Shown piece after piece: positions 32,810 through 40,853 of a DNA stretch of 64,000 nt. The notes beneath the pieces are model-generated. The model had not been told where the DNA came from. It ran no database searches and saw nothing but the letters and a program-made list of their open reading frames with translations. The position numbers and the translations under genes were made by a program. The DNA is taken from contig JAFUBS010000002.1 in NCBI GenBank assembly GCA_017460105.1, forward strand, positions 1 through 64,000, given 5' to 3'. This DNA comes from Candidatus Saccharimonadota bacterium. GTDB taxonomy: Bacteria > Patescibacteriota > Saccharimonadia > Saccharimonadales > Saccharimonadaceae. Position 1 is the first letter of the stretch; the number at the start of each line of letters is the position of its first letter.

Positions 32810-34546
32810 TCATTGTACCTCCCATGGGTCGGTGGCGGTGCCGGAGCCGAGGACACGGGTGCCAGAGGAGAGTGAAATGACTGGGCGCACGCCATAGGTG
32901 AAGTAGACGTCGAAGTTGCCGAGGGGGCCACTCGAGTACACGAAGAACCCGAGCGCATCGCCGTTCGAACGGCGGTAGAACGGCGAGAGCAACCAGAAGT
33001 GCGAACCGGAGCGGAGGTATGAATTGGCGCTGTAAGCATTGTATGAATTACTGTAACCACTACCAGCTAAGGAGGCTTCATCGGCAGTGAGGAGAGCTAC
33101 TGGGTAGGCAAGCTGACCATTACCATTACCGGAGTTACCTGAGTAGGAGTAGAGATCTACTTTACCACGTGGGCAGGTGAGGGTAGGGGAGAAGGTGGAA
33201 GCACCTACGTTTCTAATACGTGAGCCGAAGTTATACTCTGTCATGCCGGTAGTGCCGTATGGAATGATGGTGTCTGTATCTGCAAGTGGGGTGGTCCAGG
33301 ATTCACCTGTGTTTAATGTTCTATCGTTGCAGTAGCCAGCATCTCCTTCTAGCTTAGAAGTGTAGGCAGTCATATTAGAACCATACCAGCTTTCTAGATA
33401 CTGCTTAATGATGGAAGATTTGGTATTAGTAGCAGTATCATTGCCGGTAGAGCCGAAGATAGTAAAGATAGGAGTGGCGGCAGTAGTACCTGCAGCGAGG
33501 TTACTATAAGTGTAGCCTACGGTATGAATGTTCTTGTACTGGAGGCCGGTGTAGGTGGTGCCGGAGACGGTGGCGGAAGTATTATTGAATGGTGAGGTGG
33601 TAAGCTGGGCGCTAGTTGTGGCGTTTGCACAAGTACTAGTGCTACTGTTCCACATACCGTTATAGATTATCTTTACTCCACCAGTAGAAGTGGTACGGAC
33701 GATACGCCAGCAAGTATTGTTGGCAAGTTTTACATAGTTAGGATAGACATTAGCAGGGCCGTCAGAGCCGTAGGTGCCAGAGTCCTCGTTAGTTTCTAGG
33801 ATACCGCGGTAGAAGTAGATTGGATTAGAACCACCATTGCTGTCCTGACCATCCCATTCAAAGACGCCGGAAGTTGATTCGTCCTCAGTGCGATTCGTGG
33901 AAGTAGGAGCGGTAATATTAGTCCAGGAAAATGGAGAGTCTTGAGCTGTATTCTTGCCTCTGCTCATAGAAGCCACTGCGTTGTAGAGCGAAAATGATGT
34001 AGGCGGGACATAGTTGGCTACAGCAGTGAAGTTAATCGCTAGCTCATACGTCCCAGCAGGCTTGGTAGAATCTGCCTTGGCAGCGAAAGTGACGGTACTA
34101 GTAATAGCATTGGTAGGAGCATCAGTTACCAATAATTGATTAGAGAGTGCAAATGGGGAGTAATTAGTAGCAGTAGAGAGTTTATAGCCCCAAGCATTGG
34201 TGGTGAAGTCTGATTCGCTATAGCCATCAGTATTGGTGGCTAGAGTAGGAATAGTCTCCGAGCCACTACGAAGAGTGAGATTAGTATCAGTAGAAGACAT
34301 AGTAAGACTAAAGCCAGTAGGATTATTAGTAGATACTGTCACTGGAAGGCTAGCAGTATTAAATGGAGTAGTGAATGGATTAAGGTTTAGTGAAACAGTG
34401 TTAGAAGGGATAGTGACTGCCAGGCTAGGCTGGATGGAGACGTTGTAGTCTAATGATTCGGCGTGCACAGCCCTAGAGCCAATCGTGCCAAATGCGATAA
34501 TGCCACTGATTAATATTATGTATTTCGCTTTATTCCTAAACAGCAT
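32810..34546 (-). CDS. large secreted surface protein with shared N-module
   Basis: A 578-residue exported protein. Signal peptide ~8-29 (YIILISGIIAFGTIGSRAVHA). The N-module (~35-190) repeats the pattern STNNPTGFSLTMS, IPTLA, AWGYKL, FAAKADSTKPAGTYELAINF, shared with 28673-29608. The C-terminal ~370 residues include NTCWRIVRTTSTGGVKIIYNG, FWLLSPFYRRS and YGVRPVISLSS with a GSGTATDPWEV end, a domain plan seen in DUF6273-type bacterial surface proteins. AAGGA precedes the ATG. There is no C-terminal membrane segment, so attachment must be by other means. Confidence 0.8.
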   Translation of the reverse strand: MLFRNKAKYIILISGIIAFGTIGSRAVHAESLDYNVSIQPSLAVTIPSNTVSLNLNPFTTPFNTASLPVTVSTNNPTGFSLTMSSTDTNLTLRSGSETIPTLATNTDGYSESDFTTNAWGYKLSTATNYSPFALSNQLLVTDAPTNAITSTVTFAAKADSTKPAGTYELAINFTAVANYVPPTSFSLYNAVASMSRGKNTAQDSPFSWTNITAPTSTNRTEDESTSGVFEWDGQDSNGGSNPIYFYRGILETNEDSGTYGSDGPANVYPNYVKLANNTCWRIVRTTSTGGVKIIYNGMWNSSTSTCANATTSAQLTTSPFNNTSATVSGTTYTGLQYKNIHTVGYTYSNLAAGTTAATPIFTIFGSTGNDTATNTKSSIIKQYLESWYGSNMTAYTSKLEGDAGYCNDRTLNTGESWTTPLADTDTIIPYGTTGMTEYNFGSRIRNVGASTFSPTLTCPRGKVDLYSYSGNSGNGNGQLAYPVALLTADEASLAGSGYSNSYNAYSANSYLRSGSHFWLLSPFYRRSNGDALGFFVYSSGPLGNFDVYFTYGVRPVISLSSGTRVLGSGTATDPWEVQ

Positions 34547-34641
34547 CTATTTATCCTTCTTATACTTATTATAAGTATAAGCTACATGGGATGATTAGTC
34601 AATAATAGCGTAATCGTCGTTTTTATGGTATAATTATATAT

Positions 34642-36123
34642 ATGAAACGCCTTCCGATTGTAGCTCTAATTGGTCAGACTAACGCAGGTAAGTCTAGTAT
34701 TTTGAATCGGATGGCAAGGAAGAATATCGCTATTGTGGCGCGCGAAGAGGGTACTACACGCGATAATGTGGTCACGACGATTGATAATTCTTTTATTCTG
34801 GTGGATACAGCTGGGCTCAAAGACCCATCGGACGATTTCGAGGCATCTATCCAAGACCAAATCCAAGATGCGATAGAGTCGGCAGATATTATTCTCGTGA
34901 CACTTGATTCTTCTAAGTATTTTGACCATAGGGATGCGAAAATCGCCAAAGATGCGCTACGTTCGAAAAAACCAGTATTCCTAGTGCTTAACAAATGCGA
35001 CCTTGGCGAGTCGTTACCAGTGGAAGAGTTTCGTGCTCTAGGCATTGAGCCAGAGAAGATTTACTATACTTCGGCTACGACGGGGCAAGGCATAGGTGCT
35101 CTTAAAAAGGCACTAGCTGAAATGTCTTTTCGACGGGCCTCCGGAGCCTGGCAAGGCGAGGATGAGCGCGCCGTCCCCGTGGCGACGGGCGACGGCGACG
35201 CAGCCCGAGAAAAGAGCATTTCTGCTAGTGCCCTTAAAGAGACATCTAAATCTTCTACTAATAATCTTAAGATTGCCTTGATTGGGCGGCCGAATGTGGG
35301 GAAATCATCTCTATTTAATGCACTTGGCAAGAAACAGCAGGCAATCGTCTCGTCGCGCCAGGGAACGACGCGCGATGTCAATCGTGTGCAAGTTAAATAC
35401 AAGGGACGTGAGATTGAAATACTGGACACGGCTGGGCTACGCAAGCCTGGTAAACGTGAGGTCGGGATTGAGAAATTCTCCGCAATTCGAACTTTGGCCG
35501 CCATTGAAGAGGCTGATATCTGTGCACTGCTAGTAGACTCCACCGAGCCACATTCAAAACTAGACCAATCTCTAGCCGGTCAAATTGTAGAGGCGGGCAA
35601 AGGAATTGTAATAATCGTGACGAAGGCTGATTTGCTAGAAAATGCGGAGCCTACCAACTACTATGGCGAGGAAAATATCAATAATCGCACCGCGGCAGAC
35701 TTTTTGCTCGATGCGTTGGAGAAGGATTTTGATTTCTTGCCATACGCGCCAGTACTAATTACGAGCTCAGAGACTGGCAAAAATGTGACGCAACTGTTCG
35801 AACTGGCATTAGAGATTGATGAGGCTCGCCATACCGAGATCAAGACTTCGGAGTTAAACAAGATTCTCGCCAATGCCATCGTAGAGCATGCACCAGCAGG
35901 ACTGAAGAATACTCGACCAAAACCGAAATACATCGTCCAGACCGATACTTGCCCACCTTGGTTCGTGGTGCATGGCCATGAGCTGGGACTGCTTCACTGG
36001 TCGTGGAAACGCTATTTAGAGCGTAAGATTCGCGAGAAATATCCTTTCGTAGGAACACCAATTATGTTCTCGTATCGTAGCGACGAGCGCAGCGGTGCGG
36101 ACGAAAAATCCAACGCTAAGTAA
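34642..36123 (+). CDS. der: ribosome biogenesis GTPase Der (EngA)
   Basis: A 493-residue protein with two tandem Era-like GTPase domains and a C-terminal KH-like domain, needed for 50S assembly. Domain 1 has GQTNAGKSSI, DTAGL and NKCD; domain 2 has GRPNVGKSSLF, DTAGLRKPG and TKAD. The linker between them (~162-192) is encoded by a GC-rich palindromic element at 35125-35215, in frame, so the linker is longer than usual. TATAAT lies seven bases before the ATG (leaderless). Confidence 0.95.
   Translation: MKRLPIVALIGQTNAGKSSILNRMARKNIAIVAREEGTTRDNVVTTIDNSFILVDTAGLKDPSDDFEASIQDQIQDAIESADIILVTLDSSKYFDHRDAKIAKDALRSKKPVFLVLNKCDLGESLPVEEFRALGIEPEKIYYTSATTGQGIGALKKALAEMSFRRASGAWQGEDERAVPVATGDGDAAREKSISASALKETSKSSTNNLKIALIGRPNVGKSSLFNALGKKQQAIVSSRQGTTRDVNRVQVKYKGREIEILDTAGLRKPGKREVGIEKFSAIRTLAAIEEADICALLVDSTEPHSKLDQSLAGQIVEAGKGIVIIVTKADLLENAEPTNYYGEENINNRTAADFLLDALEKDFDFLPYAPVLITSSETGKNVTQLFELALEIDEARHTEIKTSELNKILANAIVEHAPAGLKNTRPKPKYIVQTDTCPPWFVVHGHELGLLHWSWKRYLERKIREKYPFVGTPIMFSYRSDERSGADEKSNAK
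35125..35215 (+). repeat. palindromic element inserted in frame in der
   Basis: The ends TCTTTTCGACGGGC and GCCCGAGAAAAGA are complementary. Inside are hairpins GCCT-GGCA-AGGC and CCCGT-GGCG-ACGGG. Loop sequences and linkers match the topA (41989), priA (61570) and intergenic (60994) copies while the stems covary. Confidence 0.8.
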
Positions 36124-36157
36124 GCGCAAGCATGATAAAAAAACAAACTACTTAGGC

Positions 36158-36268
36158 TCGACAATTTATCAATAATAAGATATAATAACTGCAAGTGGGA
36201 GAATCTTTGAAGTACGAGAAACTCCTGTTTTTATATCCTTATTTTTTTACTTCAAAGACTGTACATTA
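36158..36268 (+). promoter_or_regulatory. promoter and hairpin leader of the PIN-PhoH gene
   Basis: TCGACA and TATAAT (36181-36186), 17-bp spacer. In the ~95-nt leader TCTTTGAAGTA (36204-36214) is perfectly complementary to TACTTCAAAGA (36248-36258), followed by GTACATTA (36261-36268) and AGGAGGG. It is the same layout as the leaders at 2900, 3420 and 4460. Confidence 0.7.
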
Positions 36269-36283
36269 AAAAGGAGGGTGAAA

Positions 36284-37951
36284 ATGTCAGAGAAGAAGAT
36301 GGTTTCATATGTGATAGACACGAATGTTATTATTGACTACGTGGATATCCTGCCGAAACTCGGCGATGACGAAGTGGCGGAGCCAGCAGACCCGTCAATT
36401 GATTTTACGAGTGCACGGTTGATAATTCCTTCTACCGTCATCCGCGAACTGTCTAAGTTCAAGAAAGAACATTCGGAGCGCGGCAAAGCTTCGCGAGAGG
36501 CGCTCAAACGGATTCGAAAGCTCTTTAAGGTCAAATGTAAGACCATGAAAGAGATTTACGGTCTGGAAGAGACCGCCAATGTAGAAGCGCTGGGGCGCAT
36601 GTATGCGTTGCTCCCGATTCACAAGAATTTTAGGAAGCAGTCGCCATTCGCACCAGCAGACAATGATATGGATGGTCAGATTATTCTGGCGGCGTTGGTG
36701 GTAAAATGCGCCAATGCTGCGCTGCCCGTAGATGGCACAGCGGACCCAGATGCCGTGATGGAACTCCAGGACGAAAATGTCATCCTGATTACCAACGACA
36801 ATGGGCTGGCTGAGCGCGCGTGGGAGCGTGGAGTGCTGACTGCGGAATATCGCCATCAGTATCCGGACGATTACACCGGCATCCGCACAGTGGTTGTTCC
36901 GTACGAGTTGTATAAGAATTTCATCAATTTGCACAGAATAGAGCTGTCGGAATGGCAGGCAGCGATGCCGAACGAGCGTAGGTTGGTAGCAAATGAGTTC
37001 ATCGTGATGAAAATGGACGCCAGCAACGCTATCTACCCGCCAAACTACGACCCGCAGAGCGACCCGTATTTTACTTATATCGGAAGATATGATGTAGATG
37101 AAGAAGCGATTGTGGGACTGAAGCACGTCTCTTCCTTTCCAGTAAAACCGAAGAGTGTCGGGCAGGCGGTATATGCCGAAGCCCTTGCGGGAGATTTTGA
37201 CGTGGTAATCTGCACCGGGCCAGCTGGCTCGGGCAAGACTTACATGTCATCCATCTACGCATACCAGGCTTGCAAAGACGGCCGGTATCTGGGCGCAACT
37301 GTCGTGCCTTGCGAAGTAAACAAGAGCTACGGCGCATTGCCGGGGGATTTGAACGAGAAGTTAGACCCAGATGTCCAGCCTATCAAGAACGCACTCCGTA
37401 ATTATCTACTGAAAAACGACCCAAAATTGGGCAGAGAATTAGAAAAAATGCGCAAAAACGGGTTCTCGGGAGAGAATGGGTGCAAAAAGGCCAAGAAATG
37501 TCGGGATTATTCGGAGGATGAAGACAACGAAGCGTCTGAGAAGCGTCCTTTGAAACTCCGCGTCAATGACCGCGTGGACCTCATCTTTGACAATTGGTTC
37601 TCGGTAGTGCCGGTAGACAACGCACGTGGACGCGATTTTGCGTACGAGTTCGTAGAATATGACGAATTCCAGGACCAGAATATCGCGAGAGCCGATATGC
37701 TCATCAAGCGCATCGGCGAGAATGGTAAAGTCGTGATAACTGGTGACATCCAGCAAATCCATGCGCCATACGTAGATATCTGGAACAACGGCATCGTCTA
37801 TGTGGGTAGCCTGCTCTACGACTACAAGCGCGTAGTGCGAGTATCCTTGTCTAAAGAGGATGTCTGGCGCCACGAAGTGGTCAAAGAAATTGCTCGTCGC
37901 CAGGAGGGAAAACGAATCCCCGTCCCAGAAGACACCACTAACGAAGAATAA
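36284..37951 (+). CDS. PIN-PhoH fusion protein (PhoH2/YlaK type)
   Basis: A 555-residue protein joining an N-terminal PIN ribonuclease domain (~5-190; YVIDTNVIIDYVD, STVIRELSKFK, ITNDNGLAERA) to a C-terminal PhoH ATPase (~285-540; ICTGPAGSGKTYMS P-loop, and YDEFQDQNIARADML with GKVVITGD). Such PhoH2 proteins are ATP-dependent RNA unwinding nucleases. A charged insertion (~395-430) lies between Walker A and B. The ATG at 36284 follows AGGAGGG by six bases. It is the only core-like gene here with the GTACATTA leader. A terminator follows. Confidence 0.9.
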   Translation: MSEKKMVSYVIDTNVIIDYVDILPKLGDDEVAEPADPSIDFTSARLIIPSTVIRELSKFKKEHSERGKASREALKRIRKLFKVKCKTMKEIYGLEETANVEALGRMYALLPIHKNFRKQSPFAPADNDMDGQIILAALVVKCANAALPVDGTADPDAVMELQDENVILITNDNGLAERAWERGVLTAEYRHQYPDDYTGIRTVVVPYELYKNFINLHRIELSEWQAAMPNERRLVANEFIVMKMDASNAIYPPNYDPQSDPYFTYIGRYDVDEEAIVGLKHVSSFPVKPKSVGQAVYAEALAGDFDVVICTGPAGSGKTYMSSIYAYQACKDGRYLGATVVPCEVNKSYGALPGDLNEKLDPDVQPIKNALRNYLLKNDPKLGRELEKMRKNGFSGENGCKKAKKCRDYSEDEDNEASEKRPLKLRVNDRVDLIFDNWFSVVPVDNARGRDFAYEFVEYDEFQDQNIARADMLIKRIGENGKVVITGDIQQIHAPYVDIWNNGIVYVGSLLYDYKRVVRVSLSKEDVWRHEVVKEIARRQEGKRIPVPEDTTNEE

Positions 37952-37969
37952 TCGCCTTCCTATCGGCTA

Positions 37970-37997
37970 GGCCTTGCTGCGGCAAGGCCTTTTTTTT
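37970..37997 (+). terminator. intrinsic terminator
   Basis: GGCCTTGC-TGCG-GCAAGGCC then eight T. A degraded second copy (CTTGCTGCGGTAAGGCG then T's) follows at ~38010-38032. Confidence 0.9.
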
Positions 37998-38052
37998 ATA
38001 TCTGGTAGAACTTGCTGCGGTAAGGCGTTTTTATCTGTGGTATAATTAAGAC

Positions 38053-38577
38053 ATGAAATTAGTAGTCGGACTGGGGAACCCAGGGAATAAGTATAACTTT
38101 ACGAGGCATAATTCGGGCTTTCTGGCGCTGGATTTTTATTTTGCGCTACATAAGCTTAATTGGAGTGACAAACCGCGCCTAGGGGCCATAAATGGCCGTA
38201 CGGACGATGTTTTGTTCATCAAGCCACAGGATTTTTATAATGATAGTGGGCGAGCAGTGGCGGAATTTGCTAGGTATTATAAGGTGCCTCCCTCTGATAT
38301 TCTAGTGATTTGCGATAATTTCGATTTAGAGTTTGGCAAGGTCAGGTATCGTTCCTCTGGGGTGGCCGGTGGCAATAACGGGTTAAAGTCTGTAGATTCC
38401 TATCTAAAGACATCTGATTATCCGAGGATTAGGATAGGCACAGGGAATGATGCGTTGCGATTTAAATTAGGGGATGTAGAATTCGTATTGTCGCGGTTTA
38501 CGCCAGAAGAGAAGGAGCGTTTGCCAGAAGTACTCGGACAGGTCGCCGAGAAGATTGATGAATTCATCGCTAGCTAG
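38053..38577 (+). CDS. pth: peptidyl-tRNA hydrolase
   Basis: A 174-residue Pth that releases tRNA from drop-off peptidyl-tRNA. Signatures are VVGLGNPGNKYNFTRHNSGFLAL split at the N-terminus (catalytic His in the TRHNSGF context), FIKPQDFYNDSG, ICDNFDLEFGKVRYRSSGVAGGNNGLKS and PRIRIGTG. TATAAT ends six bases before the ATG (leaderless). The only unusual point is a slightly short C-terminus. Confidence 0.95.
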   Translation: MKLVVGLGNPGNKYNFTRHNSGFLALDFYFALHKLNWSDKPRLGAINGRTDDVLFIKPQDFYNDSGRAVAEFARYYKVPPSDILVICDNFDLEFGKVRYRSSGVAGGNNGLKSVDSYLKTSDYPRIRIGTGNDALRFKLGDVEFVLSRFTPEEKERLPEVLGQVAEKIDEFIAS

Positions 38578-38635
38578 CTGCTAGAAGAAGGGCGACTATT
38601 AACCACTGCGAAGGCTGCATAATGCGGTAAGGGGA

Positions 38636-38664
38636 TTGACGGGCGGATAGACTCAGTATATAAT
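38636..38664 (+). promoter_or_regulatory. promoter of a small RNA
   Basis: TTGACG and TATAAT with a 17-bp spacer, ~60 bp after pth. No open frame follows. Confidence 0.75.
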
Positions 38665-38670
38665 TGAACT

Positions 38671-38781
38671 ACAAATGTCAGTGATTTATCACTGCCGCCC
38701 CCTGACTAATAATCAGGGAAACGCAAAAAATAGCAGATTTGTCTGTTATCCCTCCGGAAAGAAATGACCGGAGGGTTTTTC
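38671..38781 (+). ncRNA. ~110-nt structured small RNA, antisense to the mazF-like 3' end
   Basis: From a consensus promoter to a strong terminator (CCCTCCGG/CCGGAGGG then TTTTT, 38750-38780) the transcript folds into four hairpins: CAGTGA-TTTA-TCACTG, CCCTGA/TCAGGG, CAGA-TTTG-TCTG and the terminator. It has no credible open frame. Its last ~35 nt overlap, on the opposite strand, the last codons of the MazF-like gene (38746-39168), so it could base-pair with that mRNA. I do not recognise the family. Regulation of the toxin is inference. Confidence 0.65.
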
Positions 38782-39168
38782 TTTAAATAAAAGAATTTTT
38801 AGTTTATGACAGATGTTTTTGAATTCCGTCTCGGACAATCTGTCAATTTTATTGTAGAGTCTAAATGCGCTATAACTGGATACTTGCGATAGTAATGCGC
38901 ATCTAGTAACGTTGTTGACATTGATAATGCTATACCATGGACCAGATAGATTTTTAGTACTAAGCGGAACACCAAGAAAAGTGGTCGCTCCATATTTACG
39001 GACAACCAATATCGGACGAGAAAACCGTCTGCCTTTACCATTTATTTCTGAGCCTATATTCTCACCTGCCGCATACCACCAAATGTCTCGCTCGTGATAC
39101 GTAATTAATTTACTATTTAGATTGATTTTCTTTTTTAGTTCATTCCATTCGTCAAAGCGTTTTTCCAT
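38746..39168 (-). CDS. MazF/PemK-like toxin family protein
   Basis: A 140-residue protein with a MazF/PemK-type core: RDIWWYAAGENIGSEINGKG, RFSRPILVVRKYGATTFLGVPLSTK, and a later LLSQVSSYSAFRLYNKI. These fit the SH3-like mRNA interferase fold. The ATG at 39168 follows AGGAGGAG and is 7 bp after the dprA stop, so it is in an operon with dprA. No MazE-like antitoxin gene is adjacent. Its 3' end overlaps the antisense small RNA at 38671-38781. Whether the catalytic residues are intact cannot be decided by eye. Confidence 0.7.
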   Translation of the reverse strand: MEKRFDEWNELKKKINLNSKLITYHERDIWWYAAGENIGSEINGKGRRFSRPILVVRKYGATTFLGVPLSTKNLSGPWYSIINVNNVTRCALLSQVSSYSAFRLYNKIDRLSETEFKNICHKLKILLFKEKPSGHFFPEG

Positions 39169-39175
39169 TCTCCTC

Positions 39176-40102
39176 CTAGCGTAATGCCCAGTTGTTGGCG
39201 CCGAGGGAATGGATGCGGCCTTTAATCTCAAGCAAGGTGACGGTTTGATTGAAAACTTCGGACGGAAGTCTGGTGAGTTTCATGATGTCATCACCATTAT
39301 GTGCGCCAGCTGCGATGGACTGGAGAACCTTGGTCTCCTGGTCGTTGTCGCCAATGAGGCCCTTACGGCGAAGGCGGCGCTGTTTCTTGGTATAATCATC
39401 TGGGAATAAAATACGCAAGATGTCGTCTGGCTCTGTGTATGGCGTCGCACCCTCAGTAATGAGCTTGTTGCAGCCCTGGGAATAGGGATTCGTAATATTA
39501 CCTGGGACAGCGAAAACATCTTTGCCCTGCTCTAGTGCATGCGCGGCGGTATTAAGGGTGCCGGAACGGTCTGCGGCCTCTACGATGACCACAATATCTG
39601 ATAGGCCAGAAATAAGACGATTGCGTTCGAGAAAACTAGTCTTGGGGTGAATCTCTGCGCCAGGAGCGTACTCTGAAATAATCGCTCCGCTCTGCTCGAC
39701 GATTTGCCGGGCCACCGATAGGTGCTCGCGTGGATAGATCTGGTCAATCGGCGTGCCGAGTATCGCGACAGTCGTCCCACCAGCATCCAGGCAGGCACGA
39801 TGCGCGATAGTATCAATGCCGTAGGCTAGGCCAGAGACGATGATGACGCCTTTCTTCGCAAGTCTGGAGGCAAGGTCATAGGCGACTTCTTCGCCGTATT
39901 TAGTATTGTGGCGCGAACCGACAATGGCGACAGTCTTGGGGCGGAATGGTTTGCCATTTTTTACCACATTTTCGGGCAATTTGCCACGAATATACAATGT
40001 TTTAGGCGTAAGCGCAATGGCATTTAACACCTCTGTAAAATCTTGCTCCAGGGGTGAAAATTGGTTGATTTTTTCAAAAAAGTGTGAAAAAGTTGTTGAC
40101 AT
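39176..40102 (-). CDS. dprA: DNA processing protein DprA
   Basis: A 308-residue DprA (Smf), the RecA-loading single-strand binding protein of natural transformation. The Rossmann-fold core is intact: VAIVGSRHNTKYGEEVA, IVSGLAYGIDTIAHRACLDAGGTTVAILGTP split, FLERNRLISGLSD, VVEAADRSGTLNTA and VFAVPGN. A C-terminal winged-helix part follows (~245-305). AGGAG lies before the ATG. The start codon overlaps the -35 box of the divergent ncRNA promoter, so the two outputs may compete. Confidence 0.95.
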   Translation of the reverse strand: MSTTFSHFFEKINQFSPLEQDFTEVLNAIALTPKTLYIRGKLPENVVKNGKPFRPKTVAIVGSRHNTKYGEEVAYDLASRLAKKGVIIVSGLAYGIDTIAHRACLDAGGTTVAILGTPIDQIYPREHLSVARQIVEQSGAIISEYAPGAEIHPKTSFLERNRLISGLSDIVVIVEAADRSGTLNTAAHALEQGKDVFAVPGNITNPYSQGCNKLITEGATPYTEPDDILRILFPDDYTKKQRRLRRKGLIGDNDQETKVLQSIAAGAHNGDDIMKLTRLPSEVFNQTVTLLEIKGRIHSLGANNWALR

Positions 40103-40124
40103 TTTTTCTCCTGTGTGATATAAT
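40096..40124 (+). promoter_or_regulatory. consensus promoter of the dprA-topA ncRNA
   Basis: TTGACA and TATAAT with exactly 17 bp between. It is the strongest promoter match in the window. It includes the complement of the dprA start codon. Confidence 0.85.
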
Positions 40125-40130
40125 CGGAAC

Positions 40131-40460
40131 AGTTAGGGCACAAAAAATGCTCTAGACCGCACCTAAATAAGTTATAATTTCACTATACTGATTTTAAGTA
40201 TAGCAGAAATTGCGTGCTTTTGAAACCCTTTCGGGCAATAAATTTCTTCATGGTTTATTGTTATAAGTATTACCTCCACTTTGAAAGGCCCCTTCGAAGG
40301 CATAGCAATCCCTCTAACCGGCGGGCCCCAATTATTGTGTGAGGTGGGTCGCGCTTCCGGGGTTCACCCGGTATAGTAGTGAAGAGTTAGAGGGCCAAAA
40401 TACCCCCATGCATTAGGTGATGCCCACCCTTACCTAATCGTGGGGGTATTTTGGTATTTG
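40131..40460 (+). ncRNA. ~330-nt structured non-coding RNA between dprA and topA
   Basis: Between the consensus promoter and a large terminal hairpin there is no credible open frame but many helices. AATTTC.CTATACT/AGTATAG..GAAATT spans 40176-40212. CCC-TTTC-GGG follows. CAATAAA/TTTATTG encloses ~11 nt near 40236-40260. CCCTCTAAC (40310-40318) pairs with GTTAGAGGG (40386-40394) around a GC-rich inner domain. The 3' end is CCAAAATACCCCCA/TGGGGGTATTTTGG (40395-40454) with an inner ATTAGGT/ACCTAAT. I could not match it to tmRNA, RNase P RNA, SRP RNA or 6S RNA signatures. Confidence 0.7.
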
Positions 40461-40483
40461 ACAAAGCTTATACAACGAAAGAG

Positions 40484-40565
40484 GCCCCGACACATGATCG
40501 GGGCGGTAGAAGACTAGTAGCCAAACAATGATGGCTGTAGCAAGATGCTACGACTGGCTATTTGG
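40484..40565. other. nested hairpins downstream of the ncRNA and small gene
   Basis: GCCCCGA/TCGGGGC (40484-40504). Then TAGCCAAA/TTTGGCTA encloses GTAGCA-AGA-TGCTAC. The second probably terminates the minus-strand gene at 40566-40757. Confidence 0.55.
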
Positions 40566-40757
40566 CTATTTGGAGCGTTCGACGAACTTTAAGATATCCG
40601 GAGAAATACATTTACCGTGGGCTGAATCCACGAGCTGAGTGACGTAGTCATACAACTCTTTTGAGATTCCATCTTTGGAAAATTCAGACCTTTCGGTAAC
40701 GACATCGGTCGTATTTTCCGATTTCTCTCCAATGCTAGTACCCTTCTTTCTAAACAT
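40566..40757 (-). CDS. small hypothetical protein
   Basis: A 63-residue protein (MFRKKGTSIGEKSENT..., ending DSAHGKCISPDILKFVERSK). The ATG at 40757 is preferred: AGGAGGG lies eight bases upstream and TATAAT a little further. A GTG nine bases earlier would be too close to the SD. It is charged, with no membrane segment. It lies between the ncRNA and topA on the other strand and ends in a strong hairpin. Function unknown. Confidence 0.6.
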   Translation of the reverse strand: MFRKKGTSIGEKSENTTDVVTERSEFSKDGISKELYDYVTQLVDSAHGKCISPDILKFVERSK

Positions 40758-40853
40758 AATGTTCACCCTCCTATATCTCTATTATAACATTAAAGGTATG
40801 ATTTTGCAAGGGATGGTTGGTTCGTGCTTGACAGGTGTGTTATTATTATATAT

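Noticed and set aside
32566-32880. 104-codon plus-strand frame from a GTG after the right 41-bp repeat
   Set aside because: It crosses two GC-rich hairpins and overlaps the end of the surface protein gene; at best a decayed remnant.
40131-40460. tmRNA, RNase P RNA, SRP RNA or 6S RNA identity for the dprA-topA transcript
   Set aside because: None of the conserved sequence marks (for example a tRNA-like end with CCA, GGAAG-type SRP loop, or the RNase P P4 core) could be found.
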